From: Verrucomicrobiota bacterium
GTDB taxonomy: Bacteria; Verrucomicrobiota; Verrucomicrobiia; Chthoniobacterales; Chthoniobacteraceae
NCBI GenBank assembly: GCA_009885995.1
Contig: VFJQ01000016.1
Span: forward strand, 1 to 51,221
Direction of reading: 5' to 3'
Length of the DNA stretch: 51,221 bases
The translations under genes were made by a program, and so were the position numbers. A model generated the notes under the pieces. It did not search any database, had not been told where the DNA came from, and saw nothing but the letters and a program-made list of their open reading frames with translations. The number at the start of each line of letters is the position of its first letter. Positions within the stretch are counted from its first letter, which is position 1. Positions 23,770 through 32,100 of the stretch are shown piece by piece.

Positions 23770-26700
23770 TCACTCGACGGCCGTGAACCCACCGGTCAGC
23801 GTGCGCAGCACACCGGTCGGGCTGCCGAAGCGCACGGACACATTGCGCGCGCCCGTCGCGGTGCCGGCCGCGATCGTGAACGTGGCTTGCACGAGCGTCT
23901 GGCTGGGGCGCGTGATGCTGCTCGCGGTGACGCCGGCGCCGCTGATGGTGACGGAATAGACCGCGACGTTCGCGGGCGGGAGCGGAGGCGAGCCAGCCGT
24001 GTCGAGTTGGATCACGACGGTGCCGGATGAGTTCACCGCGCCGGTGTTCGGCAGCACGGTATTCGGCCCGCCGCCGGTGGGTGTGCTCGTGGAGAAGACG
24101 GTGCCCGCGAAGCCGGTCTTGTCGTAGGTGCCCACGCCCGTGCGCACGGTGCGGTAGAACCGCTTCGTCTGTCCGGTCGCGCCACCGGTTTCCACGACCG
24201 CGCCGGTGTCATCGTTGAGCGGATTCACGTTCGTGGCGAGCGTCGTCCACATGCTGAGATCGCCACTGGCCTGGATGGTGTAGGCCCCGCCTTCGATCCC
24301 GCTCCACGTCAGCGTCACGTCGCCATTGCCCGCGTTCACGCTGGTCGAACCGGAGCGGTCGGTCTTGAACGGCCCGCCGACAAAAGCGGTCGCGACCGGC
24401 TCGTCGATCTCGGTCACCGCGCCGCCAAGCGGTGTGCCGTAATACTGCCGGCCCGTGGTGTAGGGATAGGCAGGCGTGTTGTCGGCGTTGATCGTGGTGA
24501 AGTAAGCCCAGGTGCCCGCTGGATATTCCGGCGTGAGGCAGAAGCGCACGTTCTGCAGGTTGAGGTCGAAGTCCGCGCCGAGCGTGAAGCCGAGGTCGCC
24601 GAGGTAATCGAAGTCCTCGATGTAGTGGCCGAGCAGGAAGCCCGCGCCCACCGCGGGGCCGTATTGATTCGCGGCGAGCGTGGCGGAGCGGTTCTGCACC
24701 GTCGCGGCCCACGCGGGGAGCGTTGTGCGCCCGGTGCTCGCGAGGTTGGTCGTGCCGTTCGCGCCATTGCGCAGCACGAAGCCGCTCACCATGCGCCGCA
24801 CCGCGCTGCTCGCGTTGTTCGGATCGCCGTAGCCATACGGCCCATAGACCGGCAGGCCGTCCGCCGCCCACGCGAGGATCGGCGAGTGTTTCGTCACCGC
24901 CGCGGCGCTCTCGGTGTAGGAATTCGGCGCGGTGAAGTCCACGTGATCGCCGAGCTGAAAGCGCAGGCCGATCGGCTGCGCGTGGTAGTGGTAGTTGTTC
25001 CCCGCTTGATGCGCGAGCGCCGGGTCGAAGGTGACGCCCTCATTGTGATAGCCGTCGCGATTCCAAATGCCGTCGCCCGTGAACGCACCTCCCGGCGTGG
25101 CGTCGGCGGCGTTCGCGTTCGAGTAGGAGAAGGCGTCGCGGCTGTCGAACATCGACACGCCATTCACCATGCGCCCCGTCGCGCCGAGGCCGGTGAGCGT
25201 CTTTGTCCCCGGGATCACGGGCACCCGCGGGAAGCGGAACGTCGTCGCGGTGTTCGAGGGGTAGTTCGGGAAGAGGTTCGTCTTCGCCGCATTCAAATAC
25301 CACGGCCCCATCGTGTGCGACGCGAGCCCGGTCGTGTGGATGTAAACCCAGTCGTCCGAGAAATCGACCTGATGCACGTCCGCGTAAGTCGGCGAACTCT
25401 GCACGCCCGCGCCGCGGCTCCACGTCGTCACGCTCGTGCCGCTGGTCTGATCCGCGAGCGTCGGGAAGATGCGCGCGTATTCGCCCGTATTCGTCGTGAG
25501 CCACGACGACACCAGCGGCTCATCCGGCACGCCGCCCGCGATGAAGTTCACGAGCTTGAGCTTCAGCGCCGCGTAGGCCGCCGCCGCCGTGTTGCTGATC
25601 GATGAGCCGAGCAGGTTCGTCGTCTGGTTCGCGTCCGTCGTGGTGTTGAAAAACTCCTCGTGCCCGTCGTCGAACTGGATCAGCGAAAAGCCCGCCGCGT
25701 CCGTGATCACGCGGCCCGAGACGCTCGTCGCGAGATCGGCGCTGAACATCTGGCTGAAACCGGTCCGCTCCACGTCCGTCGTGTTTTGCAGGATCGGCAG
25801 CAGGCTCACCGAGTCGATCGGGTTCCCCACCGGCTGCGTCGCGTCCACGTCGATCCCGGCGAGTTCGAGGATGGTGGAGTAAAGGTCCACGCAGTTCACC
25901 GGCACGGTGCTGTCGCGATTCGGGCTCACGACCGATGGCCCCGCGATGATGAGTGGCACACGCGTGCCGCCCTCGTAGAGCGTCTCCTTCGAGTGCGCGC
26001 TCGTGTAAGGCGTCTGGATTACGTTTTGCGGCGTGCCGTTGTCGCCGATGAAAATGACGTGCGTCGTCGCGAGGTTCACCGTCGCGAGCACGCGGCCAAT
26101 CTCCGTGTCGAGCGCCTCGCACATCGCCTCGTATTGGGTGCGATTCGTCGTGGGCGTGCCGTAGCTGTGCAGTCCGGCCGGCGGCACATGCAGCGGCGCG
26201 TGCGGCGCGTTGAATGCGGCCCACGCGAACCACGGCCCAGTCTGCGCGCTGATGAATGCGATCGTGTCGTTTGCCGTGTCGGTCGTCGCATAGGTGGTCG
26301 TCGCCGTGGAGACGTTGTTCACGATCTTCGTCCAAGCCGAGTAGTCCGGCAGCGCTCCGATGATGGTCCCCGCGAAGTGCGGCCAGCCGCCGATCGTGCG
26401 CGGCGTGTCGTTGGTGCCCGCGCCGGAATTGAGGTGCCACTTGCCGAACATCGCCATCGCGTAGCTCGGCGCATTCGCCGCGAACGACTCCGGCAGCGTG
26501 AACTCCGACGCCTGGAGTTGCGGGCTCGTCGCCCCCGTGAGCTGCGCGCCGATGCCGGTGCGAAACGGATGCCGCCCCGTGAGCATCGAGGCCCGCGACG
26601 GCGAGCACGTCGGTTGTGAACGCGCGTTGCGAAACAACACGCCGCTGTTTTTCAGCGCTGCGATGTTTGGCATCGGCGGCACCGACGCACCCACCGCCGC

Positions 26701-26832
26701 GGTGAGGGGAAAACTATCCGCGCCGAGATCGTCGGCGATGATGACGAGGACATTGTGCGGCTGCGCGACTGCGCAAATCGCGAACGCGAGCAAAGCGCAC
26801 AGTAAGACAGTCAAACGGGCGGGGCGGTTCAT
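23770..26832 (-). CDS. Sulfatase fused to a YHYH domain, secreted
   Basis: A 1020-aa exported protein. A signal peptide (LTVLLCALLAFAICAVAQ) precedes NVLVIIADDLG, which supplies metal-binding Asp34-Asp35. The modification motif CSPSR (76-80) has the Cys that a maturase converts to formylglycine; GRHPFRTG follows, and IFIGDNGTPQN gives the second metal site. The sulfatase part ends near 470. A second part has a YHYH motif in GNNYHYHAQPIGLRF (about 610), as in the YHYH protein family of unknown function. The end (from about 850) is beta-rich, with an Ig-like module. ATG 26832 gives the signal peptide at the right place; upstream Met codons reach 26958. A sulfated glycan is the likely substrate. 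Divergent from an OmpR-type two-component pair. Confidence 0.92.
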   Translation of the reverse strand: MNRPARLTVLLCALLAFAICAVAQPHNVLVIIADDLGADSFPLTAAVGASVPPMPNIAALKNSGVLFRNARSQPTCSPSRASMLTGRHPFRTGIGAQLTGATSPQLQASEFTLPESFAANAPSYAMAMFGKWHLNSGAGTNDTPRTIGGWPHFAGTIIGALPDYSAWTKIVNNVSTATTTYATTDTANDTIAFISAQTGPWFAWAAFNAPHAPLHVPPAGLHSYGTPTTNRTQYEAMCEALDTEIGRVLATVNLATTHVIFIGDNGTPQNVIQTPYTSAHSKETLYEGGTRVPLIIAGPSVVSPNRDSTVPVNCVDLYSTILELAGIDVDATQPVGNPIDSVSLLPILQNTTDVERTGFSQMFSADLATSVSGRVITDAAGFSLIQFDDGHEEFFNTTTDANQTTNLLGSSISNTAAAAYAALKLKLVNFIAGGVPDEPLVSSWLTTNTGEYARIFPTLADQTSGTSVTTWSRGAGVQSSPTYADVHQVDFSDDWVYIHTTGLASHTMGPWYLNAAKTNLFPNYPSNTATTFRFPRVPVIPGTKTLTGLGATGRMVNGVSMFDSRDAFSYSNANAADATPGGAFTGDGIWNRDGYHNEGVTFDPALAHQAGNNYHYHAQPIGLRFQLGDHVDFTAPNSYTESAAAVTKHSPILAWAADGLPVYGPYGYGDPNNASSAVRRMVSGFVLRNGANGTTNLASTGRTTLPAWAATVQNRSATLAANQYGPAVGAGFLLGHYIEDFDYLGDLGFTLGADFDLNLQNVRFCLTPEYPAGTWAYFTTINADNTPAYPYTTGRQYYGTPLGGAVTEIDEPVATAFVGGPFKTDRSGSTSVNAGNGDVTLTWSGIEGGAYTIQASGDLSMWTTLATNVNPLNDDTGAVVETGGATGQTKRFYRTVRTGVGTYDKTGFAGTVFSTSTPTGGGPNTVLPNTGAVNSSGTVVIQLDTAGSPPLPPANVAVYSVTISGAGVTASSITRPSQTLVQATFTIAAGTATGARNVSVRFGSPTGVLRTLTGGFTAVE

Positions 26833-26887
26833 GGGAGAGACGAGGGTTCTCATCACCTCATGCTCGCACCGCAAACCTTTTGGGATC

Positions 26888-26930
26888 GTGAATGCGGGCG
26901 GAAAAGTTGAAAAATCCCGCCCGCGTTCAC
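26888..26930. promoter_or_regulatory. 14-bp inverted repeat in the divergent sulfatase/regulator intergenic region
   Basis: GTGAATGCGGGCGG (26888-26901) and CCGCCCGCGTTCAC (26917-26930) are reverse complements at 13 of 14 positions, separated by 15 A-rich bases. The 163-bp gap lies between the divergent starts at 26832 and 26996, so this is a candidate operator, or a regulatory hairpin if it falls in either leader. The remainder of the gap shows no clear promoter pair. Confidence 0.6.
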
Positions 26931-26995
26931 CGTCCATTAAGGTCGCCAAGACCATCATCGCCGCCTTGGATCACGACCGCCCTTTCTCCGCCGCC

Positions 26996-27652
26996 ATGCG
27001 TATCCTCCTCGTCGAAGACCAGCCCCACCTTCAGCGACAGCTCACGCGCTGCCTGCGCGAAGCGGGCTATGCCGTCGATGCCGCGGGCGACGGCGCCGAC
27101 GCACTCAGCCGCGCGCTCGACGTGGACTATGACGCGCTCGTGCTCGATGTGAACCTGCCCGGCCTCGACGGCTGGACGGTGCTGCGCCGCCTGCGCGAGC
27201 GAAAGACCACGCCGGTGCTCATGCTCACCGCGCGCGACGCCACACGTGATCGCGTGCGGGGGCTCGACGAAGGCGCGGACGACTATCTCACCAAGCCCTT
27301 CGAACTCGACGAGTTGCTGGCGCGGCTGCGCGCGGTGATCCGCCGCGGCGTGGGAAGAAGCGCCGCCATCGTGCTCGGGGCCGTCCGCGTGGATACGGCC
27401 ACGCGCACCGTCTCGCTCGACGGCACGCCCGTGCCGCTCACGCCGCGCGAATACGCGCTCGTGGAATACCTCGCGCAGCACCACGGCCAGCTCATCACGC
27501 GCACGCAGCTCTACGACCATCTCTACGGCGAGGAAGACAGCACGCTCTCGAACCTGCTCGACGTGCAGGTCTCGAACATCCGCAAGAAACTCGGCGCCGA
27601 CTTCATCACCACGCGCCGCGGCCACGGCTATCTCATCGAGCCGCGCGCATGA
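26996..27652 (+). CDS. Response regulator, OmpR/PhoB family
   Basis: A 218-aa two-component regulator. The receiver has the acidic pair Glu7-Asp8, phospho-acceptor Asp51 (LVLDVNLPG), Thr in MLTARD and Lys in YLTKPFELDEL. The winged-helix DNA-binding domain (about 125-218) reads from VRVDTATRTV through LTPREYALVEYLAQH to LLDVQVSNIRKKLGADFITTRRGHGYLIEP, a close match to the QseB/PmrA subgroup. ATG 26996 is chosen because the receiver begins with MRILLVED. Its stop overlaps the start of the kinase gene (ATGA), a coupled pair. It probably controls its own operon and possibly the divergent sulfatase; an inverted repeat lies in the shared gap. Confidence 0.96.
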   Translation: MRILLVEDQPHLQRQLTRCLREAGYAVDAAGDGADALSRALDVDYDALVLDVNLPGLDGWTVLRRLRERKTTPVLMLTARDATRDRVRGLDEGADDYLTKPFELDELLARLRAVIRRGVGRSAAIVLGAVRVDTATRTVSLDGTPVPLTPREYALVEYLAQHHGQLITRTQLYDHLYGEEDSTLSNLLDVQVSNIRKKLGADFITTRRGHGYLIEPRA

Positions 27653-29040
27653 AGCCGCGCATTTTCCACAGCATCCGCTGGCGGCTCCAGCTCTGGCACG
27701 GGCTGCTGTTGCTCGTCGCGATGGTGGGCTTGTGGCTGAGCGCGTTTTACCTCGCGGTGGAAAGGCGGCGTCTCCAGGCCGACGAACGCATCGCGCACGG
27801 CATGGGCGGTCTCATGCCGTCGGTGAACGCGCGGTTCTCGGGTGCAGCAGGGGAACGCGAACTGCGCCTTCCTGAGGGCGTGCGGGCGCAGTTCGGCGCG
27901 CCGGAGGATGGGCTCTGCTACTTCCTCGTCTGGCAGCCCGACGGGCGCGTGCTCGCGCGTTCGGAGGAAGCCGGAGAGTCGCCGCCCGGGAAGGCGGACT
28001 GGCCAGAAGCCGCGCCCGGCGAGCTCGGCCCGCGCGAAAAGACGCGCATGCTCGGCACGCGCCGCGAACGCATCCGTCGCACCGTGCAAGGCCTCTACGT
28101 GCTCGTCGGCACCGACACCGCGCGCGATCTCGCCGAGGCGTGGCGGGAGACGGCGAAGCTCGGTCTCGCCGTCGTTGCCGTCCTCGGTCTGAACGTGGCG
28201 GGCGGTTGGTGGATCGTGGGTCGCGCGCTGCGCCCGCTCGTCGACATCACGCGCACGGCCGATAAGATCGCCGCCGGCGACCTCTCCGAGCGCATCGACA
28301 CGCGGGACACCGCGAGCGAACTCGGCTCACTCGCGAAAGTCCTGAACCGCACCTTCTCGCGCCTGCAGGAGGCCTTCACGCGCCAGGCGCGATTCACCGC
28401 CGACGCCTCGCACGAACTGCGCACGCCCGTGGCCGTGATCCTCGCGGAAGCCCGCGGCACGCTCAGCCGTCCGCGCGACATCGAGGGCTATCGCGAGGCG
28501 CTCGGCGTCTGCGCTGAGACGGCGGCGGGCATGGGAAAACTCATCGACGCGCTGCTCCAACTCGCCCGCCTCGACAGCGGCGAAAACCTCCCGCAACGCC
28601 AGCGCACCGCGCTCGCGCCGCTCATCGTCTCGGCCATTGAGCCGCTGCGAGACCGCCGGATCGTTACCGACCTCGCGGACGTTCACGCCTTCGTTGATCC
28701 CGACCTGCTGCGACAGGTGATCGTGAACCTCGTCTCGAACGCGCTCGAATACACTCCCGCAGGCGGGACCGTGCGCGTGGAACTGTGCGGCGGCGATGTC
28801 GATGAAACCGCGCACCTCATCGTCGCGGACACAGGCTGCGGCATCCCTCCCGAGCATCTGCCGCACATCTTCGACCGCTTCCACCGCGTGGACGAAGCGC
28901 GGACCGATCGGCATTTCGGCCTCGGTCTTTCCATCGTGAAAGCCATCGTCGATGCCCACGGCGGCACCATCACCGCCGAGAGCGAAGTCGGTCGCGGGAC
29001 CACGATGCACCTGTGCCTTCCTGCTGCCGGGGGGAATTGA
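27649..29040 (+). CDS. Sensor histidine kinase (QseC/PmrB-like)
   Basis: A 463-aa membrane kinase with two TM helices: about 18-37 (LLLLVAMVGLWLSAFYLAV) and 166-187 (LGLAVVAVLGLNVAGGWWIV). The periplasmic loop of about 130 residues includes a Pro/Gly/Glu-rich stretch and resembles no known sensor domain. A HAMP linker follows (RALRPLVDITRTADKIAAGD), then the HisKA box with His255 (DASHELRTPVAVILAEA). The ATPase domain shows N-box VSNALEYTP, DTGCGIPPEHLPHIFDRF and FGLGLSIVKAIV. It should phosphorylate the overlapping OmpR-type regulator. No ligand is known. The alpha-2-macroglobulin gene begins 110 bp downstream on the same strand and might share its regulation. Confidence 0.95.
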   Translation: MKPRIFHSIRWRLQLWHGLLLLVAMVGLWLSAFYLAVERRRLQADERIAHGMGGLMPSVNARFSGAAGERELRLPEGVRAQFGAPEDGLCYFLVWQPDGRVLARSEEAGESPPGKADWPEAAPGELGPREKTRMLGTRRERIRRTVQGLYVLVGTDTARDLAEAWRETAKLGLAVVAVLGLNVAGGWWIVGRALRPLVDITRTADKIAAGDLSERIDTRDTASELGSLAKVLNRTFSRLQEAFTRQARFTADASHELRTPVAVILAEARGTLSRPRDIEGYREALGVCAETAAGMGKLIDALLQLARLDSGENLPQRQRTALAPLIVSAIEPLRDRRIVTDLADVHAFVDPDLLRQVIVNLVSNALEYTPAGGTVRVELCGGDVDETAHLIVADTGCGIPPEHLPHIFDRFHRVDEARTDRHFGLGLSIVKAIVDAHGGTITAESEVGRGTTMHLCLPAAGGN

Positions 29041-29150
29041 TCGGCGGCGTCGAGGGTCGCCATCCGCAACGTGCTGGAAACTTCGCTGCGTGCATCGCAC
29101 AGATTTTCTGAAAGATTCGCGGGAGGCGTCCGTATCAGCACCACACACCC

Positions 29151-32100
29151 ATGCTCACCATGAAACTCCGCGCCCTCGCTGCCCTGCTCACCCTCACCCT
29201 CGGCCCGCTCCACGCGGCCGCACCGTCTGTCGAATTCATCGAAAACTCCGCCGGCCTCGCGCCGACTCGCACGATCGAGGTGCGGTTCAGCCACGACATC
29301 ATCGCGCCGACCGACCTCACAAAAGCCGATCAACCATCGCCGATCGAGACTGTCCCTGCGGTCGCGGGCAAGTGGACGTGGCAAAGCACGCGCAGCGGGG
29401 TCTTCTCGCCGACCGAGCCGTGGCCGCTCGGCACCACGATCCAAATCGGCCTGTGTGATGGGCTGAAAACCGTTTCGGGCGAAGAGTTGCCGGGCGACTG
29501 GAAACGCACGCTCGATATGCCGGCCTTCGCGGTGCAGGCGTGGAGCAATCTCTCGTATCGTGGTGCGAACGACGCGGCATCCGAGCCGGGCGTCGCATTG
29601 CTTTTCAATGCGGACGTGGATACGAGCGAGGCAGCGGCGAGCTTCAAGTTCACGCGCGCTGGCGGCGAGTCGATCGCGGCGAAGACCGAGGCGCCGGACG
29701 CGAAACGGCCGGGTTTGAGCTACTTCGGCAAGTGGGAGGAGAAGTCGAGCCGCTCGCTGCTTACGTGGGAGGAGCGGTTCAAGAGCGAGGCGATGCCGCC
29801 CGGGCCTCGCAAGAACCAGCTCTTTGTCTCGCCTGCGAAGCCGCTGCCGGCGGGGAAGGACTGGCGGCTCATCGTGGCTGCCGGTCTGCCCGCGCGGGAC
29901 GGAAATCTTCGCACGCTTAGCACCCACGAGATCGTCATCGGCGACGTGTTGCCTTTCGAGGTCCACAGCGTTGAAGCGCTCAACGTCCTCAACTCGCCCA
30001 AGCGCATCCGCGTCAACTTCACCAAGGCGATCAAGCCCGAACTCGATGCCGCGGCGCTCTCCCGCTGGATCAGCATCACGCCCGCGCCGGCGAAGCTCGA
30101 AGCGCATGTGGAATACCGCGCGATCGAGTTCACGGGTGAGTTCGTCCGCGAGCAGAAATATCGCGTCGCCGTCGAGCCGGGGCTGCCCGCGGCGGAGCCA
30201 TTCGTGCTCGCGAAGGGAACGATCGAGGAGGTCGAGTTCGAGCCCATCGCACCCCGGCTCTATTTTGAAACCTACGAGACGCACCAGATGCGCGGCGGCG
30301 AGCGGAAGTATCACCTGCTCGCGGTGAACACACCGAAGCTGCGCGTGAGCGCAAAGCTCTTCACCGGCACTGCGATCCCGGTCGCGATGCGCGGCTTCGA
30401 TAACGACTACTACGACGGGAAGGGGGAAGAATTGCACGCCAAGGTCGATCCCGCGAAGCTGCCCGGCACCGTCGTCTGGCAGCAGGACATCGCCGGCACC
30501 ACGGACACCGACGATCAGCAGGAGATCGCGCTCGATTGGACCAAGATCCTCGGCCCAAATCGTGGCGGCGTGGTGCTGCTCACCGCGGAGCAAGCCGACG
30601 CACCCGCCGATCAAGGCCAGCGCCCCGGCTGCCAGACCATCGTGCAAGTCACCGACCTCGGCGCCGTGTGGAAGCGCGCGCCCGGCGAGACATTCGTCCA
30701 CGTCTTCTCGCTCAAGACCGGCAAGGGCGTGCCCGGCGCGAAAATCCGGCTGCTCAGCGAGAAGGACAAAACCGTCGCGAGCGGCAAGACAGACGAGCAC
30801 GGCCTCGCGCGCCTGCCCGCGGCGACCGACGCGCGCTGGTTCTTCGTCGAATCGGCGAACGACTCGCACCTCATCGAGTTCAAAAACGGCCGCAACTACA
30901 TCGATCTCGCGCGCGTCGATGTAGCCTTCAGCGATGACGACGAAGGTCCGAGCAGCGAGTCGATGAAGGCGTTCCTTTTCACCGAGCGCGGCGTCTATCG
31001 CCCCGGCGACACCGTGCATTTGAAAGGCATCCTGCGCGACTGGCGCCCCGGCAAGAAAGCACTCGCCGCCGGCTTGAAGCTGAAGCTCAAGGTGCTCGAC
31101 GCGCGCGAGCGGGAGTTCGTCACGGAAGACGTGACGATCAGCGCGCTTGGATCATTCGCTAAAGACATCGCGCTGCCGCAGACACCGCTCGGCGCTTATA
31201 CCGTGCAGCTTCACCTCACCGGCGAAGGCGCGCCCGAGTATCCGGTCGCGAGGCACGAGTTTCAGGTCGAGGAATACAAACCGAACGCCTTCGAGATCGT
31301 GATCGGCGACGGCCCGAAGCAGCCCGGCCCGGCGGACCTTTCGCTGCCCATCTCCGCGAAATACTACATGGGCAAGACGCTCTCGAAGGCGCAACTCACG
31401 TGGTCGCTCGACGCACACGACACCGCCTTCGCGCCCGCTGATTTCGACGACTTCAGCTTCGGCGACGCGATCACCAACTATGAACTCCGCGAACACCTCA
31501 ACCGCCGGGGCGGCCTTTCGCTGCAAGGCAAGGCCACGCTCGATGCGGAAGGCACCGCGAAGGTCGAGGCCAGTGTGCCGCTGAACGTGAAAGCCCCGCA
31601 GCCGCGCAGCGTGCGCGTGCTCGCCGAGATCACCGACGTGAATCAGCAGACCGTCTCGTCGTCACGCGCGTTCACGCTGCACAGCTCCGACTTCTACCTC
31701 GGCGTGCGCCAGTTCCGCTCGCTGCTCCATGTCGGCGAGACGATCCCGCTCGAAGTCATCGCCGTGCGCACCGACGACACGCCGATGCCCGAGCCCGTGA
31801 ACGTTCAGGCGCAGCTCACGCGCATCGATTGGCAGAACAACCGCACCGAAAACGCGGACAACTCGACCGAGATCACCAACGAGCCGCGCTTCACGCTCAT
31901 CACGCGCGCCGACTTCAAAACCTCGGCGATCACGAAGGACGGCGACCGCTGGAGTTTCGGTCCGGCGCAGATCGCGAAACCGCTCGTGCCCGAACAGCCC
32001 GGCCAATACCTGCTCGAAGTCACCGCCAAGGATGTCGCTGGCCGCGCGGTCGTCACGACCACGAGCTTCCAGGTGTATGGCGAAGGCGAGACGGCGTGGT

